Assembly: GCA_052318935.1 (NCBI GenBank)
Contig: JBQRKO010000014.1
Source of the DNA: Niallia sp052318935
Lineage (GTDB): Bacteria; Bacillota; Bacilli; Bacillales; Cytobacillaceae
Length of the DNA stretch: 64,000 nucleotides
Reading direction: 5' to 3' (one strand)
Positions 17,302 to 25,840 of the stretch are shown piece after piece. Below the pieces are notes generated by a model, which saw only the letters and a program-made list of their open reading frames with translations, made no database searches and was not told the DNA's origin. The position numbers and the translations under genes were made by a program. How positions within the stretch are numbered: position 1 is the first letter of the stretch; each line of letters begins with the position of its first letter.

Positions 17302-17688
17302 ATGTGGAAAGAATTTAAACAATTTGCCATGAAAGGAAATGTAGTCGATTTAGCTGTTGGGGTCATCATTGGCACTGCCTTCAGCAAAATTGTCAGTTCC
17401 TTAGTAAAAGATGTTATCATGCCGATCATTGGCATAATCATCGGAGGACTAGATTTTACTACTCTATCCATCACCTATAAAAAAGCAAACATTCTTTATG
17501 GACAATTTATTCAAACCGTATTTGACTTCTTTATTATCGCGTTTTCTATTTTTATGGTCATAAAAGTGATCAATAAATTTAAGAAAAAAGAAGAAATCAA
17601 AGAAGAAGTAAAAAAAGCAGATGCTAAAGAAGAGCTGTTAATGGAAATTCGCGATTTATTAAAAGGTGAGGTTGTCAGAGAAAAATAA
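17302..17688 (+). CDS. mscL: Large-conductance mechanosensitive channel MscL
   Basis: The 128-residue channel opens under membrane tension during hypo-osmotic shock. TM1 carries the family signature KGNVVDLAVGVIIGTAFSKIV with the gate residues, TM2 spans about 68-92, and a Lys/Glu-rich helix with EELLMEIRDLL forms the cytoplasmic bundle. The AAGGAGGT at 17287-17294 fixes the start at ATG 17302 (MWKEF), not the upstream in-frame ATG at 17284, which has no ribosome binding site. It is probably monocistronic. Confidence 0.95.
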   Translation: MWKEFKQFAMKGNVVDLAVGVIIGTAFSKIVSSLVKDVIMPIIGIIIGGLDFTTLSITYKKANILYGQFIQTVFDFFIIAFSIFMVIKVINKFKKKEEIKEEVKKADAKEELLMEIRDLLKGEVVREK

Positions 17689-17748
17689 TGAAACTTTTAT
17701 TATTTTTCAACGTAAATATTAGAAAGTAACCAAAATGGAGGAAAGAAC

Positions 17749-18387
17749 ATGTACGCATATAGTACAAGAAATGAACAGATGCCGGCTGTATTAAGAGCTT
17801 TTGCCGTTTCATTAGGGATTGCCTTTGTTGGAACAATGGTTGGTAATTATATACCCGCATCGTTGTTTTTACCGTTAGCAATTTTAGAAGTTGTATTGCT
17901 TATTATTGCTTTCTTTTTAAGAAAAGGAAAATCTTTATCGTATGGCTTTTTATATTCCTTTACGTTTATTTCAGGGATTACGACATACCCAATTGTAGCG
18001 CATTATGTTTCTACAATAGGTGCAAATATCGTGATAATGGCATTTGGAACGACAACAGTTATTTTTGCCGGATTAGCGGTTTATGCAACAACGACAAAAC
18101 GCGATTTTTCCTTTTTAGGCGGCATGCTGATGGCAGCCTTGCTTGCTTTAGTTGCCATTTCGATTTTTCATATGATTTGGCCATTAAATTCAACAGCCCT
18201 GCTCGCTTATTCCTTTATTGGCGTATTAGTATTTAGCGGCTATGTTATCTTTGATTTTAACCGCATGAAGCATCACGGCATTTCAGCAGAACAAGTACCA
18301 TTAATGGCATTAAATTTATACCTTAATTTTATTAACCTATTTGTCAGCATTCTTCGTATTTTTGGTATTTTATCAAACAAGGATTAA
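17749..18387 (+). CDS. yetJ: BAX inhibitor-1 family calcium-leak membrane protein (YetJ-like)
   Basis: The 212-residue protein has seven hydrophobic segments. It matches the B. subtilis YetJ pattern closely, including the C-terminal VFSGYVIFDFNRMKH and MALNLYLNFINLFVSILRIFGILS. In YetJ the acidic pair in these helices controls pH-dependent calcium leak; the second-helix aspartate is present (IFDFN), while the last-helix position is Asn (LYLNFIN) instead of Asp. GGAGG precedes the ATG. A symmetrical terminator separates it from the convergent MocR gene. Confidence 0.88.
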   Translation: MYAYSTRNEQMPAVLRAFAVSLGIAFVGTMVGNYIPASLFLPLAILEVVLLIIAFFLRKGKSLSYGFLYSFTFISGITTYPIVAHYVSTIGANIVIMAFGTTTVIFAGLAVYATTTKRDFSFLGGMLMAALLALVAISIFHMIWPLNSTALLAYSFIGVLVFSGYVIFDFNRMKHHGISAEQVPLMALNLYLNFINLFVSILRIFGILSNKD

Positions 18388-18394
18388 TGATGAT

Positions 18395-18424
18395 AAAAAG
18401 CTGCTTCATGTGAGGCAGCTTTTT
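18395..18424. terminator. Bidirectional terminator between yetJ and MocR gene
   Basis: AAAAAGCTGC pairs with GGCAGCTTTTT, with A/T tracts on both sides, serving the two convergent genes. Confidence 0.85.
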
Positions 18425-18427
18425 ATT

Positions 18428-19840
18428 TTATTCAATCGATTGATAAGCCTGTAGGAATAAACGAATTCCTTCTTTAATCTCTTGCTCGTTTAAAAAAGAA
18501 TAGCTTAATCGTATATAAGGGATATTGTTTTCTAACGGATCGCAAATTTTCCCGGGAACAAATGATATCGATTTTTCCAAAGCTTTCTGTTTCAATTGTT
18601 CTATTTCTATTCCATCGGGTAGCTTCACCCACAAATTTAATCCCCCAATTGGGCTGTCCCAATGAAACTTTTCAGCGGATAATTCTTTTTCCATCGTTTC
18701 CTTTCGTAATTGCAAGGCAATGCGCAGCTTTTCCATATGCAAATGCACTCTTTCTGATGTTAAATAATAAAGAAATGCCTTTTGATTTAACAATGGTGTT
18801 CCATTGTCTGCTAATGCTTTTCCTTTTACTAGCCATTTCATAATAACTGGATGGGCCAAAAGGGCACAAATTCTTAATCCAGGAGCTATATATTTACTAA
18901 AGCTTCGTAAATATATAACATATCCCCCAGTGTCATACGAAAATATAGGTCTGGGTGGTGTTTGCTGAAAATAAATTTCGTGAAAAGAATCATCTTCTAC
19001 CATAATGCATTGATATTTTTCAGCAAGCTCCGCTAGTAGCTTCCGCTGTTCTATCGGGATTGTATATCCAGTTGGATTATGGAATGTTGGATTCATATAA
19101 AATAATTTCGGTTTATATTTTTTCATCAGCATCTCCACTTTTTCTAACGAAAAGCCGCCCTGCGTCATTTCAACTGGTAAAAGCTTCGCCCCTCTATTTA
19201 AAAAAATATCAACGGCTGCACTATAAGTTGGACTTTCTATTAATACATAATCATGAGATTGTACAAATACTTTTGCAATAATATCAATTCCCTGCTGTGC
19301 ACCAGTTGTAATCATTATCGACTCTTCTTGAATATCGATGCCATCATTACGATAAAGATAGGCAGCCATTCCTTTTATTAATTCTCTGTCCCCCTTAACT
19401 GGAGCGTACGTTCCTAATAAATGGGGATAACGGTCAAAAATTTCTTTTACATGCTGTGACAAATATCGATTTGGCAATAATTTCGGATCAATCAGAGAAG
19501 TTGAAAACATATAATTTACAGCTTCACTATGTATTTCTGACAACCTGCTATTCTGCACATAAGAATATACTTTCGGCTGATTAAAATGATTTTCCCCTTC
19601 CTCTTTATGCAAAATAGGACTTTTCACAAAGTACCCTGTTTTATCCCTCACATAAACATATTCCTTTTCCTTTAATAACTGGAATGCTTTTAATACGGTT
19701 AAGCGATTTACCCCTAATAATTCTGCCAGCTCTCGAACGGATGGAAGCTTACTGCCTGCATGCCACTCCCCATTTTTTATTCGAAGGACAACATAATCAT
19801 ACACTTGATGATACAGAGGAGTTTTTGTTGAATTTGCCAT
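18428..19840 (-). CDS. MocR/PdxR-type GntR regulator with aminotransferase domain
   Basis: The 470-residue protein joins an N-terminal GntR winged helix (residues 8-75; SKLPSVRELAELLGVNRLTV) to a class I aminotransferase-like domain. The PLP lysine is Lys316 in LRSFSKYIAPGLR, with NPTFHNPTG before it. Such proteins act as PLP-dependent transcription factors and rarely as enzymes. It is divergent from an EamA exporter, and two 12-bp direct repeats lie in the shared promoter region, so it most likely controls that exporter and itself. The effector is unknown. Confidence 0.9.
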   Translation of the reverse strand: MANSTKTPLYHQVYDYVVLRIKNGEWHAGSKLPSVRELAELLGVNRLTVLKAFQLLKEKEYVYVRDKTGYFVKSPILHKEEGENHFNQPKVYSYVQNSRLSEIHSEAVNYMFSTSLIDPKLLPNRYLSQHVKEIFDRYPHLLGTYAPVKGDRELIKGMAAYLYRNDGIDIQEESIMITTGAQQGIDIIAKVFVQSHDYVLIESPTYSAAVDIFLNRGAKLLPVEMTQGGFSLEKVEMLMKKYKPKLFYMNPTFHNPTGYTIPIEQRKLLAELAEKYQCIMVEDDSFHEIYFQQTPPRPIFSYDTGGYVIYLRSFSKYIAPGLRICALLAHPVIMKWLVKGKALADNGTPLLNQKAFLYYLTSERVHLHMEKLRIALQLRKETMEKELSAEKFHWDSPIGGLNLWVKLPDGIEIEQLKQKALEKSISFVPGKICDPLENNIPYIRLSYSFLNEQEIKEGIRLFLQAYQSIE

Positions 19841-19881
19841 GTTTCCCCACCTCCTATTATTATTATCCCTTTAATCCTAGC

Positions 19882-19912
19882 TCATCTGGTCTACTACTGA
19901 TCATCTGGTCTA
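19882..19912. promoter_or_regulatory. Direct-repeat operator for the MocR regulator
   Basis: TCATCTGGTCTA occurs exactly at 19882-19893 and 19901-19912, start to start 19 bp (nearly two helix turns). Direct repeats in a divergent promoter are the usual binding arrangement of MocR-type regulators. Confidence 0.6.
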
Positions 19913-19943
19913 TTTATTGTAACGTACTATAACTATTAGATGT

Positions 19944-20008
19944 TGTTCAAAAAGTCTGGGAACACAAGCTTGTGAATTTTTTGTTCTTATTGTCCTACTT
20001 TTTGAACA
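19944..20008. repeat. Inverted repeat in the EamA gene leader
   Basis: TGTTCAAAAAGT (19944-19955) and ACTTTTTGAACA (19997-20008) are exact complements around a 41-nt loop containing the AAGCTTGTG string. It may form a leader hairpin or be a small dispersed element; a similar GTTCAAAAAATA pair lies at 23997. Confidence 0.5.
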
Positions 20009-20030
20009 CTTACGTATAGGAGGGATTTCT

Positions 20031-20939
20031 ATGATTGTTTTTTTGTATAGTGTAATGTGTTTTATTTTTGGCACGACTTTTTTAGCAATAAAAGTAGGTA
20101 TTGACGCTGGGTTTCCCCCATTCTTATCTGCTGGTATACGATTTTTATTAGCCGGCAGTATCATCTTTTGTTATTTTTCTTTTAAAAACCGTAATATTTT
20201 GCGTTTATTATTGTGTAAAGAGTTAATTATAACCGGATTTTCTTTAACCTTTATCACTTTTGCTTCTCTTTATTGGGCGGAGCAATATGTAACATCAGGG
20301 ATTGCAGCGATTCTTTCAGCTACTGGTCCTATGTTAATTATCGTTCTTCAAAGCATCTTTTTGAAAAAACAGACAACAAAAATAAGTATACTTGGTATTT
20401 CTATCGGATTTATTGGTGTATTATTTTTATTTTTGCCAGGGTTATCAATTGATGTAAGTACAAAGTGGATTTTTGGATGCGGGATTATTCTATTAGGGGA
20501 AATTGGATATGCTGCTGGAACCATCTATTCCAGCAAAGTGATAGCAACATTTCAATCACAATCACCTATTGTGCTAAATGCTGTGCAGATGATTTATGGA
20601 GGTTTATTCTTACTCCTAATAGCTGTTTTTACAATGGAAAGCATACCATCGCTTAAAGCAGAAGGGATTATTTCTGTTATCTATTTAACAGTTGCTGGCT
20701 CAATGTTGGGACATACTATTTATTACTATCTTGTTGCGAAAACGAATACCTTTATTCCATCCACTTGGCTATATGTATCGCCAGTTATTGCTTTAACGAT
20801 TGGACGTTTTTTTTATAATGAATATTTTCATCCAATTATGCTGATAGGCGCTTTCTTTATTATTTCCAGTTTAGTGCTTATTAACTTGTCTAAAATTACT
20901 GGCTACTTGACCGAAAAAAAAATATTATCTGCGAAATAA
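20031..20939 (+). CDS. EamA-family (DMT) exporter
   Basis: The 302-residue membrane protein has ten predicted helices as two EamA repeats (about 1-137 and 148-288). Repeat 1 carries the family motif GTTFLAIKVGIDAGFPPFLSA. These transporters export amino acids, metabolites or drugs; the substrate is not readable here. TAGGAGGGA precedes the ATG. The divergent MocR gene is the probable regulator, so substrate and effector may be related to amino acids or vitamin B6. Confidence 0.87.
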   Translation: MIVFLYSVMCFIFGTTFLAIKVGIDAGFPPFLSAGIRFLLAGSIIFCYFSFKNRNILRLLLCKELIITGFSLTFITFASLYWAEQYVTSGIAAILSATGPMLIIVLQSIFLKKQTTKISILGISIGFIGVLFLFLPGLSIDVSTKWIFGCGIILLGEIGYAAGTIYSSKVIATFQSQSPIVLNAVQMIYGGLFLLLIAVFTMESIPSLKAEGIISVIYLTVAGSMLGHTIYYYLVAKTNTFIPSTWLYVSPVIALTIGRFFYNEYFHPIMLIGAFFIISSLVLINLSKITGYLTEKKILSAK

Positions 20940-20974
20940 ATCGATACTTGGTTTGCTGCTTAGCAAATTTAGAC

Positions 20975-21023
20975 AATTATTTTCTAGGAAATTAAAAATC
21001 TTATCATTTCCTAGAAAATAATT
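20975..21023. terminator. Long hairpin between EamA gene and ykhA
   Basis: An 18-bp perfect stem (AATTATTTTCTAGGAAAT and complement) with a 13-nt loop lies between two convergent genes and is likely a bidirectional terminator. Confidence 0.7.
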
Positions 21024-21060
21024 TGTATTTCGACAGCATTCTTCTGCAGCATATTCTAGA

Positions 21061-21570
21061 TTATCTTTTTTGTATATTATAATTGCTCGCTAGTTCTTCT
21101 GTTTCTTTTCTTCTTTTCTTGCGCATTTCAGCCCTTCTTTTGGCTGATTCATACAAGCGGATTTCTTCCTCTGTTTCAGGAATAACCTTTGGAACTGCTG
21201 TTGGTTTTCCATTCTTATCAATAGCCACCATTGTTAAAAAAGATAATGCGCATAAATGACATTCTCCTGTTAATAAATCTTCAGCCGTAATCTTCACAAA
21301 AACTTCCATTGAAGATGTCCCTGTATATGTAACAAAGGCTTCTAAACAGACAGAATTCCCTTCATGAATCGGATGCAGAAAATCGACAGAATCCGTAGAG
21401 GCAGTTACAATGCTTTTTCTTGCGTGGCGCATTGCAGCAATTGCTGCCGTATCATCAATATACGCCATCAGCTTTCCGCCAAATAATGTCCCATACGTAT
21501 TCGTATCAGTAGGAAACACAATACTAGTTTTAGTTACAAATGACTCATTGCATTTTTTCGACTGCGTCAT
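21061..21570 (-). CDS. ykhA: Acyl-CoA thioesterase (YkhA-like, hotdog fold)
   Basis: The 169-residue protein has the acyl-CoA hydrolase hotdog domain with TNTYGTLFGGKLMAYIDDTAAIAAMRH, including the conserved Asn/Gly/Asp positions. It hydrolyses acyl-CoA thioesters in the cytoplasm. The C-terminal 30 residues are Lys/Arg-rich, as in YkhA homologues. The gene stands alone with a good ribosome binding site. Confidence 0.88.
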   Translation of the reverse strand: MTQSKKCNESFVTKTSIVFPTDTNTYGTLFGGKLMAYIDDTAAIAAMRHARKSIVTASTDSVDFLHPIHEGNSVCLEAFVTYTGTSSMEVFVKITAEDLLTGECHLCALSFLTMVAIDKNGKPTAVPKVIPETEEEIRLYESAKRRAEMRKKRRKETEELASNYNIQKR

Positions 21571-21647
21571 AGTTCCTCCTTAGATAGGATAATGGAGTTA
21601 TCTTTCTTATTTTATTATCAGAATAGGTATGTCTTGAGTTGGACAAC

Positions 21648-21828
21648 TGTCTAGCTTCGACGTACAGGATGTACTAGTGCCGATGTCGCCACAGGACGTG
21701 GCGTTCTTAATCGGCCAGCGCCTAGCCCTTATGAAAAATAACCCTTTGCCTCTAAAAGTAAAAAGCACTTTTTGAGTCAAATGAACATTTTTCTTCAGGG
21801 CTAATCAAGGCGCTTCTGCTTTTCTTAT
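21648..21828. repeat. Intergenic repeat R4 (TGTCTAGC-type)
   Basis: The block begins TGTCTAGCTTC and ends CAAGGCGCTTCTGCTTTTCTTA. Internal inverted repeats include AGCGCCTAGCCCT with AGGGCTAATCAAGGCGCT. A short version with the same ends lies at 26916-26956. This is a dispersed non-coding repeat in the spacer between ykhA and the sigma-factor gene; nothing else is seen in that spacer. Confidence 0.55.
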
Positions 21829-21934
21829 TGTTCCAAATATTCAATAGTACATACTTTGCTCCATTATATGTTAAGAAGGGAAGAAGCGTCTATCATGTAC
21901 GGAGTTCAAATTATCAAAAACACAATTTATTTTT

Positions 21935-22480
21935 TTACATATATACTAATTTACTTGCCATTTTTGGCTTTAATTTATCTTTTGCCCGCTTCATTCTTGT
22001 TTTGACTGTTGATAGCGGCGTCTTTGTTTTATTGCTAATTTCTATTAATGTTTGATGATGATAATAAAATAACATAAGTGGCTCCGAATACATTTTTGGT
22101 AATTCATCTAATGTATCCATCATTTCTTCTTTTGCGCATTTTTCCATCATCTCTTCTTCTGGAGGCATCGAAACAGATGTATCGCGAGCATACATATAAA
22201 CTGATTCTTCCCAAAACTTTTTCGCTTTTTTCTCTTTTCTCCAATAATCTCTGCATTTATTTATGGCAATTTTATATAACCAACTTTTCACTTTTTCATA
22301 TTCTTCAAATGAAGGAAAGGCAATATAAGCAGAAATTAATACTTCTTGGTAAAGATCCTCTGCTAATTCTTTATGTTTTACTAACTTAAAAATATAATGA
22401 AAAATGGATTTTCCATATTCTTTGATGGCCGTTTCAAAATTATCTATTTTTATTGGTTCATTCTTTATTAGAGGCTCCAT
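21935..22480 (-). CDS. ECF-type RNA polymerase sigma factor
   Basis: The 181-residue protein has sigma region 2 (about 18-85: AEDLYQEVLISAYIAFPSF and VKSWLYKIAINKCRDYWRK) and region 4 (about 120-172: LDELPKMYSEPLMLFYYH and TKTPLSTVKTRMKRAKDKL). It would direct transcription of a small stress regulon. No anti-sigma gene lies next to it; the neighbours are a repeat and a flippase gene. Its start follows GGAGGAGAAGG. Confidence 0.9.
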   Translation of the reverse strand: MEPLIKNEPIKIDNFETAIKEYGKSIFHYIFKLVKHKELAEDLYQEVLISAYIAFPSFEEYEKVKSWLYKIAINKCRDYWRKEKKAKKFWEESVYMYARDTSVSMPPEEEMMEKCAKEEMMDTLDELPKMYSEPLMLFYYHHQTLIEISNKTKTPLSTVKTRMKRAKDKLKPKMASKLVYM

Positions 22481-22579
22481 CCTTCTCCTCCTTCCCTTGA
22501 TTTCAAGTCTATATTTAATAAACGTACGGCACGAATAGAACCCCTACACTTTTAAAAAAGTTTTTTCGAAAATATTACT

Positions 22580-23905
22580 TTACTGCACTCGATTAACAGG
22601 ACTTAGCCAAATAGAAAATCCGATTTTTTTGCAAATCGTCAAATAATGCAATAAGGCTAAAATGACAGCACCTAAATTCATGCCAATTGCTATTCCTCCC
22701 ATTTGCAGTTGACTTAAAGATCCAAGATAATAAATAGCCGTATAAGAAATAGCCGTAGACCAAATCGTATGAAACACTGCATCTTTTAATAAACCAAAAC
22801 CGATTAAATACGCCTGCATCGGAATGATAAAATAATGCAATAAAAAATATGGCCATAGCAGCTGCACAATAACAGCAGCTTTAGATGAATGGAAAAAAGT
22901 AAAAGTCAACGGCTCTGCGTAAAAATAAAAGATACTTACAGCTATCACACCATAAATAATCGTAATAAGCATAACCTGCTGCAGCAGCTTCTGCAGCGTA
23001 TGATAGTTATTATTTGCATATGCTTTCGAAACGGTTGGGATAAGCATCGTCATAAAGGAATGAGCAATAAAAGAAGGGAAAAAGCCAATTGTTAACGCAA
23101 TTCCTGCAAGCATTCCAAATTGTTCTGTTGCGTTGGCAGCCGAAATGCCTGATGCAACAAGTGCCCCTTTTATTAAAAAAGGCTGAATGGCATGTGTGAA
23201 CGCATGAAATATCCGCAGTCCTGTTGTTGGTACAGATACGGAAAGCAGATCCTTCCAAATTACTTTGCTGCTTAATACTTCATTTTCCCCTTTTTTTATT
23301 CGCTGATATTGAATATAAAACATATGCATTAAATAAAGAAAAACAACGATATCACTGCCGACAATAGTGCAAAAAGCAATTAATACAGAGGTGTCTAAAT
23401 CAAAAGAAAACCATTGAAATAAAAATACGAGCATCCCTAACTGCACAATCTTCCGTAAAAAATTAGAAACAGCAATTTTCCCCATTTGCTGCTTCCCCAT
23501 AAAAAAACCTCTTGCAATACTAGTGAAGGAAATGATCGGAAGCATTACTAAAACGAGCCATCTTAAAATAGGATGATAGGACTGAAAGATAGGAATGAGC
23601 GGAATGACGAAGGCGGCGATGATTGTTAAGATAATTGTAAAAATGATCGTCCATTTAATAACTTGCTGCAGCATACTTTGATGATATTTTGCGTCTTTTT
23701 CCGCAATAAACTTTGAAATAGAAACTGGCATCTCAAAACTTGCCAATAAAACGATCAAAAAAATCGTTGGCAAAACGGTCATAAATAAACCTAGTCCTTT
23801 TTCCCCTAACTCTCTTGCCATCACCATATTAATTAAAAATTCAATGCACTCACCAAAAAACGCGGTTACAATCAATAAAAAAGTTCCTTTATAAAATGAA
23901 CTCAT
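22580..23905 (-). CDS. MOP-superfamily flippase (SpoVB/YkvU-like)
   Basis: The 441-residue protein has 12 or more membrane helices. The N-terminus (FFGECIEFLINMVMARELGEKGLGLF) is typical of SpoVB/YtgP lipid-II or polysaccharide flippases. The length is closer to YkvU than to SpoVB (518 residues), so a spore-envelope or wall-precursor role is likely but unproven. AAAGGAGAGAT precedes the ATG. It lies about 100 bp upstream of the sigma-factor gene on the same strand and could be co-transcribed with it. Confidence 0.85.
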   Translation of the reverse strand: MSSFYKGTFLLIVTAFFGECIEFLINMVMARELGEKGLGLFMTVLPTIFLIVLLASFEMPVSISKFIAEKDAKYHQSMLQQVIKWTIIFTIILTIIAAFVIPLIPIFQSYHPILRWLVLVMLPIISFTSIARGFFMGKQQMGKIAVSNFLRKIVQLGMLVFLFQWFSFDLDTSVLIAFCTIVGSDIVVFLYLMHMFYIQYQRIKKGENEVLSSKVIWKDLLSVSVPTTGLRIFHAFTHAIQPFLIKGALVASGISAANATEQFGMLAGIALTIGFFPSFIAHSFMTMLIPTVSKAYANNNYHTLQKLLQQVMLITIIYGVIAVSIFYFYAEPLTFTFFHSSKAAVIVQLLWPYFLLHYFIIPMQAYLIGFGLLKDAVFHTIWSTAISYTAIYYLGSLSQLQMGGIAIGMNLGAVILALLHYLTICKKIGFSIWLSPVNRVQ

Positions 23906-23996
23906 CGATCTCTCCTTTAATCTATCCCTTTTTCACATATGCATTTGTAAAAAGAGAGAAGTTATTCATTCGCTTTTTACAATATATATGAGACAA

Positions 23997-24026
23997 GTTC
24001 AAAAAATATTTTTATATTTTTTGAAC
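23997..24026. terminator. AT-rich hairpin downstream of liaR
   Basis: GTTCAAAAAATA pairs exactly with TATTTTTTGAAC over a 6-nt loop, followed by AAGCTTTTTT. It could end either the liaFSR transcript or the divergent spacer, and it resembles the inverted repeat at 19944. Confidence 0.45.
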
Positions 24027-24057
24027 AAGCTTTTTTAGATAGATAAGGAGGATCTTT

Positions 24058-24079
24058 CTTAATCAAACGTTTGATTAAG
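24058..24079. promoter_or_regulatory. Perfect 22-bp palindrome
   Basis: CTTAATCAAACGTTTGATTAAG has no central gap and looks like a TetR-family operator. It lies between the flippase start and the liaR end, with no TetR gene in the window, so the binding protein is unknown. Confidence 0.5.
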
Positions 24080-24176
24080 GTCCGGGAGGCGTCGGTTTTT
24101 CTACTTTTTAATAATGAAATTTAAGCAATCTTTATATGTAACTATTTTGAACGGATTAAATAACGCAGCTTGAAAT

Positions 24177-24809
24177 TTATTCAACAAGGGAATGCTTAAA
24201 AGCATAAATAACTGCTTGCGTTCTATCTTGTACATGAAGCTTGCTTAAAATATTGCTTACATGCGTTTTTACTGTTTTAATGGCAATAAATAAGATGTCC
24301 GCAATTTCCTGATTGCTTTTTCCCTCTGCCATTAATAATAAGATTTCCATTTCCCTTGCTGTTAACTCTTCATGCGGATACTGCTGCCTTTTTTCCCGCA
24401 TTTTAATCATCATTTTACCCGTTACTTCCGGCTCTAACACAATTTGACCGTGATAAGTGGCACGAACAGCATTTGCAATTTCACTTGCTTTTGATGTTTT
24501 TAGCATATAGCTTGTAGCTCCTGCTTCAAGTGCGGGATACACTTTTTCATCATCTAAAAAGCTTGTTACAATAATTATTTTTGCTTCTGGCCATTCGTTG
24601 ATAATTTCTCGAGTTGCTTCAATCCCATCCATTTCATCCATCACTAAATCCATTAAAACAATATCAGGACGAAGCTCAAGCGCTAATGATACACCTGTTT
24701 TCCCATTGTCTGCTTCCCCAATCACATCGATATCCGGCTGTGCAGAAAGATAGGAAGATACCCCAATCCTTACCATTTCATGATCATCTACAAATAATAC
24801 CTTTATCAA
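24177..24809 (-). CDS. liaR: Response regulator LiaR (NarL/VraR type)
   Basis: The 210-residue protein has a receiver domain with phospho-acceptor Asp54 (VLMDLVMDEMDG) and a LuxR-type HTH (ELTAREMEILLLMAEGKSNQ and onward). It is the output of the cell-envelope stress system and activates liaIH. The TTG start overlaps the liaS stop codon, so translation is coupled. The order liaF-liaS-liaR confirms the identity. Confidence 0.95.
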   Translation of the reverse strand: MIKVLFVDDHEMVRIGVSSYLSAQPDIDVIGEADNGKTGVSLALELRPDIVLMDLVMDEMDGIEATREIINEWPEAKIIIVTSFLDDEKVYPALEAGATSYMLKTSKASEIANAVRATYHGQIVLEPEVTGKMMIKMREKRQQYPHEELTAREMEILLLMAEGKSNQEIADILFIAIKTVKTHVSNILSKLHVQDRTQAVIYAFKHSLVE

Positions 24810-25840
24810 TTATTTTCCCCCCTCATTTGCAGCAACGGCAGCTTTACTTCTAAACGGGTTCCTTTTTGCTTTAAACTAATAATCTTTAATTTCCCGCCTA
24901 TTTCCGCTGCTCTTTCGTGCATATTTTGCAAACCGTATGAACCGGCTTTGCTGTTTTCCACATCAAATCCAACTCCATCATCAACCACTCTTAAAATAAT
25001 AAATCCATCTCTTTCGATAAGCTGTACTTCTAAGACCGTTGCTTTAGCATGACGCAGCGTATTGGAAACCGATTCTTGTAAAATGCGAAATAAGTGGTCT
25101 TCTATGCCTTTATCTAAATTAATATCCTCTAATCTCCACGATATTTCGATCGTGACCTTTTGCAGCAATTCCGTTAATAACTCAATAACTCCTTCTTTTA
25201 ATGTTTTCCCTTTTAATGCAACTGGCCTTAAATGAAGTAATAAAGCCCTCATTTCCAATTGGGATTGATGAATCGTTTCTTCGACTAATTTTAATTGTTT
25301 CGTTTCCCGATCATCAGATAATGGCCTTCGTTCATTTATGGCCGACAATAACATAGAAGCTGCAAATAATTGCTGACTAACTGAATCATGCAATTCTCTT
25401 GCCAATCGATTTCTCTCTTCCGCAATGACATTCTGGACTCTTATTTCTTGATCCTCGGCATGTTCAATTACTAGTTTTTGTGATAATTTTGTTTGTTCTA
25501 TTAACTGATCTTGTAATTTCTTCAACTTTTTTGCGATCGTATTTATCTCTACATAGTAAGATTGATTTAATAATAGAGACCTCTCCTCATTGTCGAATAA
25601 CTCCTCTAAATCGGAAATTTGCTTTCTCCATCCGTACCCTGATAAGAGTCCAAAGAAAATCCCAATCGTGATAGCCACACTAATTAAATACAGCAGAAAT
25701 GGAACCTCCATTAATTCTTTATCCCATAATTCCATCCAATTATTTGGCGGAAACACCATTACATAACTGATGCTGAAAAAAAGAAAAAAAACAATTGCCG
25801 CACACACGCCCCAAAGTATTTGCCTTTGAACAATGCTCAT
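24806..25840 (-). CDS. liaS: Sensor histidine kinase LiaS
   Basis: The 344-residue kinase has two membrane helices (about 10-29 and 47-66) around a very short outer loop, a HAMP-like linker, a HisKA_3 domain with His151 (RLARELHDSVSQQ), and an HATPase_c domain (NTLRHAKA, DDGVGFD, GSYGLQNMHERA). It is an intramembrane-sensing kinase that senses wall antibiotics and is held off by LiaF. It overlaps liaF by 4 bp and liaR by 4 bp. Confidence 0.95.
   Translation of the reverse strand: MSIVQRQILWGVCAAIVFFLFFSISYVMVFPPNNWMELWDKELMEVPFLLYLISVAITIGIFFGLLSGYGWRKQISDLEELFDNEERSLLLNQSYYVEINTIAKKLKKLQDQLIEQTKLSQKLVIEHAEDQEIRVQNVIAEERNRLARELHDSVSQQLFAASMLLSAINERRPLSDDRETKQLKLVEETIHQSQLEMRALLLHLRPVALKGKTLKEGVIELLTELLQKVTIEISWRLEDINLDKGIEDHLFRILQESVSNTLRHAKATVLEVQLIERDGFIILRVVDDGVGFDVENSKAGSYGLQNMHERAAEIGGKLKIISLKQKGTRLEVKLPLLQMRGENN

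Noticed and set aside
18428..19840. MocR protein as a metabolic aminotransferase
   Set aside because: The N-terminal GntR helix-turn-helix and the divergent promoter with direct repeats point to a regulator.
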